Source: Micavibrio sp. (lineage in GTDB: Bacteria; Pseudomonadota; Alphaproteobacteria; UBA9219). Taken from it: 64,000 nucleotides of DNA. The DNA lies in the NCBI GenBank assembly GCA_020718105.1, contig DYDA01000010.1:1-64000 (forward strand), in the 5' to 3' direction. Below, in pieces: positions 41,259 to 50,410 of the stretch (position 1 is the stretch's first letter; every line of letters starts with the position of its first letter). The position numbers and the translations under genes are program-made. The notes beneath the pieces were generated by a model that worked only from the letters and a program-made list of their open reading frames with translations, had not been told where the DNA came from and made no database searches.

Positions 41259-42034
41259 TTTTGTTCTCCAAGGTCAGGCTGTGATGGTTGTTGTAAAGGG
41301 GATTCCTGTGGGCTGGTTTCTTCAGCAAGAGGCGTTATCGGCAGCGGTTCTGCTTTGATGATAGGGGGCGCGCTTTCAGTTGGAAGCGGTTCAATCGTTT
41401 GAACCTCGCCCATCACGCGATCAATATCTTGCCATAGGGTTTTAAGGTCGCGCTCTATTCCGCCGTCGGCCCATTCGATGCGGCATTCGGAGAGGCCAAG
41501 TTCAGGGTCGCCAAGGATGACAAGCTTGCCAGCATAAGCCGCGCTTTCCGCAATGGCGTTGATGCGCGTTTTGGCGTCATCAAACTGAGCTTCGTTGACG
41601 CGAAAAACGAGACGCGGCTCATGGCTCATTTCCGTAACAATTTTGGCAACAATGGATTCAACTTCTTCAAGGCCATCGCGTGCGATAAAGGACGGCATGA
41701 TTTTGCGAGCGATGACAAGCGCGATTTCTTGCAATTGCGCCAACTGCCGTTGCCACTCACCAAGGCTTTCTGTAATCAAGTGCTGGGTGCTTTGATCGAT
41801 TTTGGAAAGCAGCGCGTTCATATGTTGCTGCTGTTCTTTCATCATCGCTTTTTGCCCGTCATCAAGGCCTTTTTCATAGGCCTCTTTTTGGGCGGCTTCT
41901 AACTGTTCTTGCGAAAAGGTGGGTTTAGGTTTTTCGCTTTCAGGCGTGCTGCGCCCCGCCTCGCTATCAAAAGTGAGATCAAAGAGGTATTTTCGCGCTT
42001 GGCTGCAGGCCGTTTCTGTTGCTTGTGCTTCCAT
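41255..42034 (-). CDS. fliH: Flagellar assembly protein FliH
   Basis: FliH anchors the FliI ATPase to the export gate and C ring. The 259-residue protein has a long coiled coil (SQEQLEAAQKEAYEKGLDDGQKAMMKEQQ), with GxxxG-like repeats, and a C-terminal domain with ALVIARKIMPSFIARDGLEEVESIV and LVILGDPELGLSECRIEWADGGIER, the FliH/SctL pattern. The tail is Pro/Glu-rich. It lies between fliG (with a repeat in the 203-bp gap) and fliN. No fliI gene is in the window. Confidence 0.88.
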   Translation of the reverse strand: MEAQATETACSQARKYLFDLTFDSEAGRSTPESEKPKPTFSQEQLEAAQKEAYEKGLDDGQKAMMKEQQQHMNALLSKIDQSTQHLITESLGEWQRQLAQLQEIALVIARKIMPSFIARDGLEEVESIVAKIVTEMSHEPRLVFRVNEAQFDDAKTRINAIAESAAYAGKLVILGDPELGLSECRIEWADGGIERDLKTLWQDIDRVMGEVQTIEPLPTESAPPIIKAEPLPITPLAEETSPQESPLQQPSQPDLGEQK

Positions 42035-42097
42035 CGATTTCTTTTATATCCCTCTTCCGCTTTAAGCGTTGGTTTTCTGGCAGCAGAAAAAATAAGG

Positions 42098-42188
42098 AAA
42101 TGGGATACCAGCCTTCGCTGGCATGACGGGATAAGTATTTAATTTTAATCCCATCTTCGTCATCCCCGCGAAGGCGGGGATCCCATTT
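42098..42188. repeat. MITE-like palindromic repeat with AAATGGGAT ends
   Basis: The 91-bp element is bounded by AAATGGGAT (42098) and its complement ATCCCATTT (42180-42188). Inside are two hairpins, CCAGCCTTCGCTGG and CCCCGCGAAGGCGGGG. The same 9-bp ends frame the element at 63363-63489. It fills the gap between fliG and fliH. Confidence 0.75.
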
Positions 42189-42237
42189 GGGTTCTTTACT
42201 GCTTGCCAACCCTTCCTCTGTTTTGGGTGTAGTCCTT

Positions 42238-43263
42238 TTAGTAAACCAGTTCGTCCTCGCCATTGTCTTTGGCGATTGTGATTTCTCCGCGTGCGGCCAA
42301 ATCTTTGGCCGCCGTGACAATGCTTGTTTGCGCTTCTTCGACATCGCGCAGGCGCGTGGGCCCCAGCGCGGCAATATCTTCCTTGACCAACTTGCCTGCG
42401 CGTTCGGACATATTGGAAAAGAAAAGGTCTTTAAGCCCGTCCGACGCGCCCTTAAGGGCGATGGGCAGTTTGCTTTTATCGACAGTACGCAAAACGCTTT
42501 GAATGGCCTTGCTGTCTAGTTTAAGCAGATCCTCAAAGGTGAACATCAGGCTTTTGATTTTTTCAGCCGAGTCGCGATTGCGCTCTTCCAAAGAGGCAAT
42601 AAATTTAGCTTCACTGGTGCGGTCAAGGTTGTTGAAAATCTCTGCCATCGCTTCATGCGGATCGCGCCTGTTGGTGCGGGCAAGGTTGCTCATAAACTCA
42701 TTGCGCAGCGTGCGCTCAATATCGTCTAAAACGTCTTTTTGAACCGATTCCATGCGCAACATGCGCATCACAACTTCCATTGCAAAACTTTCCGGCAATT
42801 GAGAAAGGACGCGGGCTGCGTGATCGGGTTTGATTTTGGAGACAACGACGGCGACCGTTTGCGGGTATTCATTTTTCAGGAAGTTGGCGAGAACCAGCTC
42901 ATTCACGTTGGCCAGTTTATCCCACATGGTGCGACCGGCAGGGCCACGAATATCTTCCATGATGTTATCGACGCGGCCTTTATCCAACACTTTCATCAAA
43001 AGGCGTTCGGTGGATTCAAACGTGCCAACCAAAGAGCCTGTGGAGGACATTTGTTCAACGAACTCGACAAAAAGTTTTTCGACAAGGCTAGAGCTGACAT
43101 TGCCAAGGTTAGCCATGACTTGGGAAAGCTCTTTGATCTCTTCATCGTTCATATGAGAGAAAACGCGCGAGGCGTAGTCCTCCCCCAACGAAAGGATCAA
43201 AATAGCGGCCTTTTCCGCACCGGAAAGGCTCCTTACATCTTCACGAACGCGAACGCCTGCCAT
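42238..43263 (-). CDS. fliG: Flagellar motor switch protein FliG
   Basis: FliG joins the MS ring to the C ring and carries torque. The N-terminal half shows [26 protein letters not shown] and [12 protein letters not shown]; the middle has the EHPQ-equivalent region [29 protein letters not shown]. The C-terminal torque domain carries charged residues in [33 protein letters not shown] and [14 protein letters not shown]. Length is 341 residues against 331 in E. coli. It starts 12 nt after fliF. Confidence 0.97.
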   Translation of the reverse strand: MAGVRVREDVRSLSGAEKAAILILSLGEDYASRVFSHMNDEEIKELSQVMANLGNVSSSLVEKLFVEFVEQMSSTGSLVGTFESTERLLMKVLDKGRVDNIMEDIRGPAGRTMWDKLANVNELVLANFLKNEYPQTVAVVVSKIKPDHAARVLSQLPESFAMEVVMRMLRMESVQKDVLDDIERTLRNEFMSNLARTNRRDPHEAMAEIFNNLDRTSEAKFIASLEERNRDSAEKIKSLMFTFEDLLKLDSKAIQSVLRTVDKSKLPIALKGASDGLKDLFFSNMSERAGKLVKEDIAALGPTRLRDVEEAQTSIVTAAKDLAARGEITIAKDNGEDELVY

Positions 43264-43275
43264 CTTTTCGTTTCC

Positions 43276-44934
43276 TTAGCGGCTTTCTTGATAAATCCAG
43301 TTGCGCAAAATAGACACGGCCTCTTCAGGGTGTTTGTCCACAATCTCCCCTACTTTTCTAAGCGACGAGGCCTTAACGCGTCCCTCGACACGAGAGATAT
43401 CGATCATTTTCTCAATCTCGCTGTCCTCTTCCGGCTCACTTTGCAGATTTTGAGCATAGGCTCCTTGAGAGGGGGGCGCGAGTTGAGCCGTTGCCCCGTT
43501 ATCAGAAGCCAGATAGCGGTTATCCCCGCCTAAATTGCCCGCTGACTCGAAGAGGCGTTTGAGGATGGGGCGCACGACAAGCAAAACGACCATCAAACCA
43601 ATGAAGGCAAGGAGAAGCGTTTCCGCTATGCGTAACAAATCCAATTTGGGCATGCCCATAATAAGATCGGAAGACGCAGCGTCGGTTTCTCCGCTTTCAC
43701 CTTGCGTAAAGGGCATGTTGATGACTTCAACCGTATCGCCGCGTGTCGCGTCATAATTAACGGCTGAGCGCACCAAGGCTTTGATTTGGTCAAGCTCCGC
43801 CGTTGTGCGGGGTTGATAGGTTTTGGCTCCATCGGCGGCGGTTGTCGTCGTTCCATCCACGACGACAGCGACAGACAGGCGTTTGACTTGTCCCGATTCA
43901 CGCACTTGTGAGCGAACGGTTTTGTTGATTTCATAGTTGATGGTTTCTTCGGCGCGGTTTGTTTTGTTGGCGCCTTCTCCGCCCCCTGCGGCTTGCCCTC
44001 CGGGTAGATTATTCGTAAGCGAGACGCTGCCAGAGCCGCCATCCGAAGCGCTGGAATCTTCCGTCGTGCTTTGTTGCGAGCGAACAACCTGACTTTCAGG
44101 ATCAAAAATTTCCGAGCTTGTCGTGATGCGATCAAAATCCAGATCGGCAGAAACTTGAGCGCGGACTTTTCCAAAACCAAGAGTCCGCGCCAAAAGATCC
44201 TCAATTTTGCGGGCTTGGGTTTGTTCATAGTGGGCGCGAAGCTCGTCTTGATTGTCTGTTCCTACGCCGCCACCAGCGGCTCCATCAGAAGGCCGTGCCA
44301 ACAAATTGCCCTTATCATCGACGATAGAAATTTGCGTGGGTTGCAGTTGCGGCACAGCGGCGGCAATAAGATGTTGGATAGAGGCAATTTGTTCCCTCGC
44401 CAAAGCTGCGCCGCTGCGTGTTTTAAGAAAAACGCTGGCGGTGGCGGTTTGCGTGCCGTGACTGAAAAGTTCACGTTGGGGTAAAACCAAATGAACGCGA
44501 GCGCTTTGAATGGATCCCATGGTGCTTATGGTGCGCGCTAATTCGCCTTCCAAAGCGCGCAGATGGTTGATGTTCTGCACGAAGCTGGTTGTTCCAAAGC
44601 CTTCTTTTTGGTCAAAAATCTCATAACCGATAGAGCCACCCTTGGGCAGGCCTTCGGCCGCCATCAACATGCGAACCTTGCCCACTTGCTCACCGGGGAC
44701 GCGGATCATGCCGCCGTTGGGGGCCACCTCATAGGGGATTTTTAGGGCATCTAATTTCTGGGCAATCGTGCCCGCATCTTGCGCGTCCAACTCATTATAA
44801 AGGAGTGCCATGGGCGAGGAGGAAATGCGCGAGGTGATAAACCCAAAAAAGCCAAGAAGGCTAAAGGCCACAAGCGCGATGGCGCCCAATCGCATGGGAC
44901 CCAAATTGCGTAAGGTTTGTATAAAAGCGTTCAC
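43276..44934 (-). CDS. fliF: Flagellar MS-ring protein FliF
   Basis: FliF forms the membrane ring on which the flagellum is built. The protein has an N-terminal helix (LGAIALVAFSLLGFFGFIT), the ring-building motifs LYNELDAQDAGTIAQKLDALKIPYEV and FVQNINHLRALEGELARTISTMGSIQSARVHLVLP, a Gly/Ser-rich D2-D3 link (SDGGSGSVSLTNNLPGGQAAGG), a second membrane helix (LAFIGLMVVLLVVRPIL), and a C-terminal FliG-binding end (VDKHPEEAVSILRNWIYQ). Length is 552 residues. It heads the fliF-fliG pair. Confidence 0.97.
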   Translation of the reverse strand: MNAFIQTLRNLGPMRLGAIALVAFSLLGFFGFITSRISSSPMALLYNELDAQDAGTIAQKLDALKIPYEVAPNGGMIRVPGEQVGKVRMLMAAEGLPKGGSIGYEIFDQKEGFGTTSFVQNINHLRALEGELARTISTMGSIQSARVHLVLPQRELFSHGTQTATASVFLKTRSGAALAREQIASIQHLIAAAVPQLQPTQISIVDDKGNLLARPSDGAAGGGVGTDNQDELRAHYEQTQARKIEDLLARTLGFGKVRAQVSADLDFDRITTSSEIFDPESQVVRSQQSTTEDSSASDGGSGSVSLTNNLPGGQAAGGGEGANKTNRAEETINYEINKTVRSQVRESGQVKRLSVAVVVDGTTTTAADGAKTYQPRTTAELDQIKALVRSAVNYDATRGDTVEVINMPFTQGESGETDAASSDLIMGMPKLDLLRIAETLLLAFIGLMVVLLVVRPILKRLFESAGNLGGDNRYLASDNGATAQLAPPSQGAYAQNLQSEPEEDSEIEKMIDISRVEGRVKASSLRKVGEIVDKHPEEAVSILRNWIYQESR

Positions 44935-44969
44935 GTCGCGGCGACTCCTTGAACGAGAAAACGTAGAAT

Positions 44970-44986
44970 CACGATAGAGTATCGTG
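44970..44986. promoter_or_regulatory. Palindrome CACGATA-GAG-TATCGTG upstream of fliF
   Basis: A perfect 7-bp inverted repeat with a 3-base centre lies 36 bp upstream of the fliF start, in the 264-bp gap between fliF and a divergent unknown gene. Its size fits a dimeric regulator site. I see no sigma-54 -24/-12 pair with correct GG-N10-GC spacing for fliF. Confidence 0.4.
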
Positions 44987-45156
44987 CCTAGATGAGGTAC
45001 TTGCTTTTTTTAAGGTTAACAAGGCTTAACCGTAAGAAAGTAAAATTTTTATTAAGAAAGTGGGCAATTATTGCCTATTTGCCTCACTTTATATCGATGG
45101 CGAAATAGGGGCGTGTTAAGGCTAAATGAAACTATTAGTTTCGTGAGGAGAATGGT

Positions 45157-45186
45157 ATGAGATTTTATCTTGAAGATGTCTATTGA
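45157..45186 (+). other. Short leader ORF (MRFYLEDVY) before the gene at 45199
   Basis: ATG at 45157 has GTGAGGAGAATGGT as ribosome site and opens a 9-codon ORF that ends in TGA at 45186, 12 nt before the next ATG. The next gene's own ribosome site overlaps the end of the ORF (TTGAAGGAG). It could be a translational leader. Just upstream is GAAAC-TATTA-GTTTC, a small hairpin. Confidence 0.35.
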
Positions 45187-45198
45187 AGGAGAAAAGCT

Positions 45199-45858
45199 AT
45201 GACATTGTCTTTGGATCCGGTGATTTTAACTGAATTATCGCGTGGTCTGACGCCGACTCAGTTTGAGATGGAAAAGGCTACCAACATGGTTTTACACGAT
45301 TGGCGCTCTGCGACAAAAACAACGGCCATGAATCCAGAGGCGGCGACACGTTATCTTATCGATCTTTATGATCAAAAGAATTTGATGGAAGATAGGGGCA
45401 AAAGGCCAAACGTGCTCAAGGCTTATGATTTTATCGTTGATCATCTTCTTGTGGTTTATAAACCGGTTAGTGCTGTAAAAAATGCGCGTTTATTGAACCT
45501 TCTTGCCTCCTTGCATGATCTTGCGGAAGTTGGCGTGTCAGAGATTGGTTTTTCTCCGGCCAAATTTCGCAAGCATGAAGCTCAGCTATGTCTTGCTGAT
45601 ATAGCCCTCAACGTCAACGCGGCGCAGAAAAAAATTGACCGTTCTTGTGAGGCCATCGTCAAAGATTTGAATCAAGAGAAGGCCTTTGTTTTGGACAAAA
45701 GGGATCCGCGTCTTTTTCTTTTAGCCACGGTTCATGCGCCGATTGTAAGCGCTCTTTATTTAAGGCAATTCACGAAAGCTTTTTCTTTAAAGCCGTCTTC
45801 GCCAAGAACGATCCTTAGAAAAAGAGTCGGCGCCGCAAAAACTTTGAACGCTGGTTGA
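45199..45858 (+). CDS. Hypothetical protein next to flagellar genes
   Basis: A 219-residue soluble, helix-rich protein that I do not recognise. It has no signal peptide or membrane helix. Notable segments are NPEAATRYLIDLYDQKNLMEDRGKR, LLVVYKPVSAVKNARLLNLLASLHDLAEV, and FSPAKFRKHEAQLCLADIALN. The C-terminus (LRKRVGAAKTLNAG) is basic. AAGGAG lies at a good distance from the ATG. It is divergent from fliF and converges on the EAL-like gene with a 48-bp gap. The location suggests a link to motility, but there is no direct evidence. Confidence 0.65.
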   Translation: MTLSLDPVILTELSRGLTPTQFEMEKATNMVLHDWRSATKTTAMNPEAATRYLIDLYDQKNLMEDRGKRPNVLKAYDFIVDHLLVVYKPVSAVKNARLLNLLASLHDLAEVGVSEIGFSPAKFRKHEAQLCLADIALNVNAAQKKIDRSCEAIVKDLNQEKAFVLDKRDPRLFLLATVHAPIVSALYLRQFTKAFSLKPSSPRTILRKRVGAAKTLNAG

Positions 45859-45906
45859 TTTTTTCTTTGCCCCGAGAATCCAACTCTTGGAGTGAAAAGG
45901 GGCCTG

Positions 45907-47136
45907 TTAAAATCTGGCGGGCGCGGTTGTGCGGCTTGAGACAAGGGTGCGGTCAATATGCCGTCCTTGAAACATGACGATGCCTATTTCTTGGCCTGTT
46001 TTAATGGCGCGTTCGTCTTCACAGCGGCATAGAATCGTGTGGGCTTGCCCCGTGTCCATGATGATATTGCGAATTTCGGGGATCATGCTGGGAAGCATGT
46101 CGTCCAAAGCATTCGGCGTCCAGTAGAGCTTCATGAGATCGAACCCCATTTTAGCCCGATTATAAAAGGGGAGGGTATGGTGAGTCAGCCCGTCCAGACA
46201 AAGACGGAAGCCATGATCATGCAAATAATCGCGAGCGAAAAGAAACGCCCCCATATCTGAAAGCACGTCCAGTTTATTTAACTCAATCACAAGACGTCCT
46301 CGTAAATGGGGAACAATCACGGCTTCAAATCGGGCAAACTCTGGTGTCAGAATTGTCGCCACGTTGAGGTTGATGCTAAAGGGACGCGACGATGCCGCCC
46401 CATCGCGGATGAGCATCAGCATAAGGCGACGATCCAGCGTTTGTGTCAGGTATCTGAAGAGCCACGTGTCGGAAAGAATATCGATAGTGGGGGCGATGGC
46501 TTTTTGCAGATCGTCAATGGAAACAAAAACCTCTTCGAACAAGGGCTGCGGCGCGACGTTGTCCACGAGTGTATAAACCGTTTGGCGTCTTACAAGATTG
46601 GTGATGTCCACGTTATCGAGAGATTTATCGATTTTTTCTAAAAGCTCTGGACGCATAGGGGTGCGAATCAACGTGGGCGAATCGGTAAGAGCCTCTTGCT
46701 TCAAGCGTTGGCTTTCCGCTTCCTTGAGAGCCTGCCCGATGTGAGTCAAAAGGACGTCATAGTCCTTTTCGATGTTATACCATGTGCAAAAAGCATCATT
46801 GCCTGTAGAGGTAAGATTATCCATCAGGGGGTCTTGACTGAATAAAAGCCGCATACGTAAGACGCTGGCTTCAAGCGCTGTTAGAGTTGCGTCTTTGGCA
46901 ACAAAAAATAAATCCTTGTTGCTGAGATAAAAAATCTGTCCTTCAAAGCCGCTGGCTAAGGTGGTGAACGATTCACTGGCGATGCGGATGTAGCTTTCAC
47001 GATGATAAGCGCTTGAAAGCTTGGAAAAATGCATACAAAGAGCCACGCGCCCTGCGCGCAAACGATCCAGCCTTTGAATCAGATCCAAAAGCATAGCTTC
47101 TTGCAAGGGGGCGCGGTTTTTGAGAATTTCAGGCAT
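45907..47136 (-). CDS. Degenerate EAL-domain protein
   Basis: The 409-residue protein has two parts. The N-terminal half (about 1-190) resembles a degenerate GGDEF/PAS-like region with no active-site motif (FTTLASGFEGQIFYLSNKDLFFV, FSQDPLMDN). The C-terminal half is EAL-like in layout: FSINLNVATILTPEFARFE, LVIELNKLDVL, GFRLCLDGLTHHTLPFYNRAKMGFDLMKLYW when read in parts, and GQEIGIVMFQGRHID. The catalytic set is broken: EAL appears as EEV, the DDFG motif as LDGL, and the K-x-D as KLY. It is therefore unlikely to cleave c-di-GMP, but may bind it. It lies divergent from an HD-GYP-like gene, just beyond the flagellar block. Confidence 0.75.
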   Translation of the reverse strand: MPEILKNRAPLQEAMLLDLIQRLDRLRAGRVALCMHFSKLSSAYHRESYIRIASESFTTLASGFEGQIFYLSNKDLFFVAKDATLTALEASVLRMRLLFSQDPLMDNLTSTGNDAFCTWYNIEKDYDVLLTHIGQALKEAESQRLKQEALTDSPTLIRTPMRPELLEKIDKSLDNVDITNLVRRQTVYTLVDNVAPQPLFEEVFVSIDDLQKAIAPTIDILSDTWLFRYLTQTLDRRLMLMLIRDGAASSRPFSINLNVATILTPEFARFEAVIVPHLRGRLVIELNKLDVLSDMGAFLFARDYLHDHGFRLCLDGLTHHTLPFYNRAKMGFDLMKLYWTPNALDDMLPSMIPEIRNIIMDTGQAHTILCRCEDERAIKTGQEIGIVMFQGRHIDRTLVSSRTTAPARF

Positions 47137-47284
47137 TGAGGGAGGCGCGAGGGGGGGGAGAAACAGGATAAGTCACTAAAAATGACTAAGCTTAGTTAAT
47201 TATTAGTAACTTTGTTTTTAATCTCTGGTTGAGGATTAAAGGATAAGATGTCTTGCTATCCTTAGGTTTACTGCACTTCATCAG

Positions 47285-48598
47285 ATGATGGGATCCTTTC
47301 TTGCCATGACCGATATGCCCCTTTCCCCCTCTGCCCAAAACGCGCCTCTTACAACGATACCGGAGAAGAAGAAGCGTTTTTATCTGAATGCGTTGGCCGT
47401 TTCACTGCTTATCTTTTCTATGGTTGGTTTATGGCGGCTTGTGTCGAATTATGATTTGATGGTTGATGCCTCAGGGATAAACTTTTACGGCAATGTAGGG
47501 ATTGTCGTTCTTCCCCTTTTATTTCTTACTTTTGTCTTGATGGAAGAATCAAAGCTCGCGGTTAAGATCAATGTCGGCGAAGGGTATAAAGCGCGTCTTG
47601 ATCAGTTGCAAAATCGTTTGGATTCCCGCGAGAATATGATCCGTCTTATCTCTAATCATCAAACGGGCGCTATCGCCATTTTTGATCGTCATAACCGTTA
47701 CTTTTTTGCCAATGACGTTGTTGCTCATGAAGTTGGTAAGGCGGTGATGGAGATTGTCGGGCAACCGCCGATCAAAGTTTTGCCTAATGAACAGGCGATG
47801 AAGTTAGAACTTCGCCTTGCCGAGGCGCGTGCGACAGAAGACCCCATTGAAATTGTTGAGCCTGTCGTTGATAAAAAAGGTTCCACACGTTTTCTTAAAC
47901 GTCACTATGAGATGATCAGCGATATTCCCGATATGATGGGCTGCGTTCTTTTACGCGAAGAAGATTTAACCGATTTGATTGTTGAACGCGAACGCCGTGA
48001 GCAAATGCTTCGGCAGGTGATTGAAACGCTTGTCGCTGTTGTGGATCGTCGTGATCCTTATGCGACGGGGCATTCTTCGCGGGTAGGGCAACTGTCGCGT
48101 GCTATTGCGCATGAATTGGGATTAGAGCCGCTTCAAAGTGAGGCTAGTGCGATTGCCGGTTCCTTGATGAACTTTGGCAAGGTTTTGGTTTCGCGGAAGA
48201 TACTGACAAAAACATCCGCGCTCACGTCTGATGAATTGCAGCGCGTGCGTGACAGCATTCTTATTTCAGCAGACATTTTGGCTATCATAGGCTTTGATGG
48301 GCCCGTTGTTCCTACCTTGCAGCAAGTCCTTGAGCGATACGACGGTATGGGCGTGCCCAATGGGCTTAAGGGCGACGAGATTCTTATGACGGCTCGCATT
48401 GTGGCGGTGGCCAATGCGTTTGTCGCCTTTGTGAGTCCTCGTGCCCATCGTGACAGCCTTTCCTTTCTTGATGCTTTAGCCGTTTTGGATAAAGACGCGG
48501 GCAAGGCGTATGATGAGCGCGTCCTTCTTGCTATGCGGCATTATATTGAAAACCGTCCCAATAAACTTGAATGGCTGATGGCGTCAAAACCTGTTTAG
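47285..48598 (+). CDS. Membrane protein with PAS and degenerate HD-GYP domain
   Basis: The 437-residue protein has two membrane helices near the N-terminus (LNALAVSLLIFSMVGLWRLV and VGIVVLPLLFLTFVLM), a PAS-like segment (LISNHQTGAIAIFDRHNRYFFANDVVAHEVG), and a C-terminal HD-GYP-like domain. The latter keeps GHSSRVGQLSRAIAHELGL but has LMNFGKV where HDIGK is expected, and LERYDGMGVPNGL where HHERWDGxGYP is usual. The metal ligands are thus lost, so it should not hydrolyse c-di-GMP; a sensing role is more plausible. Several in-frame ATGs near the start (47285, 47288, 47306, 47315) make the exact start uncertain. A bidirectional terminator separates it from glnA. Confidence 0.75.
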   Translation: MMGSFLAMTDMPLSPSAQNAPLTTIPEKKKRFYLNALAVSLLIFSMVGLWRLVSNYDLMVDASGINFYGNVGIVVLPLLFLTFVLMEESKLAVKINVGEGYKARLDQLQNRLDSRENMIRLISNHQTGAIAIFDRHNRYFFANDVVAHEVGKAVMEIVGQPPIKVLPNEQAMKLELRLAEARATEDPIEIVEPVVDKKGSTRFLKRHYEMISDIPDMMGCVLLREEDLTDLIVERERREQMLRQVIETLVAVVDRRDPYATGHSSRVGQLSRAIAHELGLEPLQSEASAIAGSLMNFGKVLVSRKILTKTSALTSDELQRVRDSILISADILAIIGFDGPVVPTLQQVLERYDGMGVPNGLKGDEILMTARIVAVANAFVAFVSPRAHRDSLSFLDALAVLDKDAGKAYDERVLLAMRHYIENRPNKLEWLMASKPV

Positions 48599-48622
48599 GT
48601 TTTTTCTATTGCCCCATAAAAA

Positions 48623-48650
48623 AGAGCCACCAGCACATGCTGGTGGCGCT
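48623..48650 (-). terminator. Terminator for glnA (bidirectional)
   Basis: GCCACCAGCA pairs with TGCTGGTGGC around a 2-base loop, with extra pairs outward (AG.G/CGCT). On the minus strand the stem is followed by TCTTTTTTAT, a strong U-run that ends the glnA transcript. On the plus strand CTTTCCTT follows, so it can also serve the HD-GYP-like gene. Confidence 0.85.
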
Positions 48651-48669
48651 TTCCTTATCAAGGCTATTC

Positions 48670-50079
48670 TTAGGCCGAGTAGTACAGATCATATTCGATG
48701 GGGTGGGGCGCCATGCGATAAGTGTCCCACTCTGCGCGTTTCAGATCCAGATAGCCTTCAATCATGTCCATCGAGAAAACATCGCCTTTCAGCAGGAAGG
48801 CGTTGTCTTTTTCTAAGGCCTTGATGGCTTCCTCCAGCGAAGCACAGACGGTTGGAATCTTGGCCAGCTCCTTGGGGGGGAGGTCATAAAGATTCTTTTC
48901 CATCGCATCACCTGGATGAATCTTGTTCTTGATGCCATCAAGACCAGCCATCAACATGCCCGCAAAAGCAAGGTAGGGGTTGGCGCACGCATCGGGGAAG
49001 CGAACTTCCACGCGCTTGGCTTTAGCCCCTGCGCCGAACGGAATGCGGCAGCTGGCCGAGCGATTGCGCGAGGCATAGGCCAGCAAAACAGGCGCTTCGT
49101 ATCCGGGAACCAGCCGCTTATAGCTGTTGGTCGTTGGGTTGGTCAGGGCGTTGAGCGCCTTGGCGTGTTTGATGATGCCGCCGATGTAATGCAGCGCCAT
49201 ATCGGACAGGCCTTCATACGTTTTGCCTGCAAACAAGGGCTTGCCGCCTTTCCAGATGGACTGGTGCGTGTGCATACCCGATCCGTTATCACTGTGCAGC
49301 GGCTTGGGCATAAACGTCGCCGTTTTGCCATAGGCATGGGCGACGTTATGCACGACGTATTTGTAAATCTGCATGTTGTCGCCGCATTTCAAAAGCGTAT
49401 CGAATTGGATGCCCAGCTCATGCTGCGAGGCGGCGACTTCATGATGGTGCTTTTCAACCTTCAGCCCCATTTGCTCCATGATAAGAAGCATCTCGGTGCG
49501 TAAATCTTGCGCCGAGTCGACGGGGTTGACGGGGAAATAGCCGCCCTTGATGCGGGGGCGGTGGCCAAGGTTGCCTTCCGTATATTCGCGTGCGGTGTTG
49601 TGGGGCGCTTCACGGCTGTCCAGTTTAAAGAACGTGTTGTGCGAGTCGTTGCTGAACTTCACATCATCGAACACAAAGAATTCGGCCTCTGGCCCGAAAT
49701 AGGCCGTATCGCCAACGCCCGACGTCGCCATATACTTCTCGGCCTTTCTTGCGATGGTGCGCGGGCAGCGGTTGTAAGGCTTATTTGTGACGGGATCGAT
49801 GACATCGCAGATAAGCGACAGCGTCGCTTCCGTGTAAAAGGGATCCACAACGGCGGTTGAGGCATCGGGGATCAACGTCATGTCGGATTCGTTGATGTCT
49901 TTCCATCCGGCGATGGAGGAACCATCGAACATGATGCCTTCTTTAAACGTGCTTTCATTGATCGTGCTGACGTGGTGGGTCAAATGCTGCCATTTGCCAC
50001 GCAGATCGGTAAAGCGTAGATCGACGAATTTAACGTCGTTTTTCTTCATGAAGTCTAGGACGGTTTTTGCAGTTGCCAT
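48670..50079 (-). CDS. glnA: Glutamine synthetase, type I
   Basis: GlnA joins ammonia to glutamate using ATP. The track ORF starts at 50118, but ATG 50079 ([23 protein letters not shown]) gives the normal 469 residues with AGAAGGTTCCCC upstream as ribosome site. The family motifs are there: [64 protein letters not shown] (ATP/metal site), and [11 protein letters not shown]. The adenylylation Tyr is in [12 protein letters not shown]. This is the GSI-beta type regulated by GlnE. No glnB lies beside it, though that is the usual arrangement. A candidate sigma-54 promoter precedes it. Confidence 0.98.
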   Translation of the reverse strand: MATAKTVLDFMKKNDVKFVDLRFTDLRGKWQHLTHHVSTINESTFKEGIMFDGSSIAGWKDINESDMTLIPDASTAVVDPFYTEATLSLICDVIDPVTNKPYNRCPRTIARKAEKYMATSGVGDTAYFGPEAEFFVFDDVKFSNDSHNTFFKLDSREAPHNTAREYTEGNLGHRPRIKGGYFPVNPVDSAQDLRTEMLLIMEQMGLKVEKHHHEVAASQHELGIQFDTLLKCGDNMQIYKYVVHNVAHAYGKTATFMPKPLHSDNGSGMHTHQSIWKGGKPLFAGKTYEGLSDMALHYIGGIIKHAKALNALTNPTTNSYKRLVPGYEAPVLLAYASRNRSASCRIPFGAGAKAKRVEVRFPDACANPYLAFAGMLMAGLDGIKNKIHPGDAMEKNLYDLPPKELAKIPTVCASLEEAIKALEKDNAFLLKGDVFSMDMIEGYLDLKRAEWDTYRMAPHPIEYDLYYSA

Positions 50080-50145
50080 GGGGAACCTTCTGTTGTTGAA
50101 CGGTTGGAAAAAGAACAAAAACGAATCGAGATTTATATTGCGCTG

Positions 50146-50161
50146 AGCAAGAACTAAGCCG
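50146..50161 (-). promoter_or_regulatory. Candidate sigma-54 promoter of glnA
   Basis: On the minus strand CGGCTTAGTTCTTGCT has GG and GC separated by exactly 10 bases, as in the -24/-12 element TGGCAC-N5-TTGCA. The -12 part (TTGCT) is good, while the -24 part is imperfect (CGGCTT). It lies about 67 bp ahead of the glnA start. NtrC/sigma-54 control of glnA is common in proteobacteria. Confidence 0.4.
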
Positions 50162-50182
50162 ATATCTAAGCGCTTGACAACT

Positions 50183-50211
50183 TTGACGGGTTTCGATAAA
50201 CCCAGTGTTAT
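50183..50211 (+). promoter_or_regulatory. Candidate promoter of tRNA-His
   Basis: TTGACG (50183-50188) and TGTTAT (50206-50211) with a 17-bp spacer form a sigma-70-type promoter, about 90 bp ahead of tRNA-His. The spacer contains GGGTTTCGATAAACCC, a small inverted repeat. Confidence 0.5.
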
Positions 50212-50300
50212 GAAGTGCTGTCACAGCCTGCTCCCGCAAGGGGCGGGCGTTTTTGTTGGAAGTGGCGGCTTTAGCGGTTTCGCTCTTCAACTTATGTGTG

Positions 50301-50376
50301 GCGGCCGTAGCTCAGTTGGTAGAGCCCTCGGTTGTGGTCCGAGTTGTCGTGGGTTCGAGTCCCATCGGTCGCCCCA
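50301..50376 (+). tRNA. tRNA-His (anticodon GTG)
   Basis: GCGGCCG pairs with CGGTCGC; GTAGCTCAGTTGG, anticodon GTG in GGTTGTGGTCC, GGGTTCGAGTCCC in the T arm. The base before position 1 is G (50300) and the discriminator is C73, the standard bacterial histidine identity pair. CCA is encoded (50374-50376). A degenerate copy follows it. Confidence 0.96.
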
Positions 50377-50410
50377 TTCTTTTTCATATTAGCCCAAATG
50401 GTGATGGCAC

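Noticed and set aside
44935-45198. Sigma-54 promoter for fliF (GTGCC near 44984)
   Set aside because: The partner GC of a -12 element is not found at the required 10-base distance.
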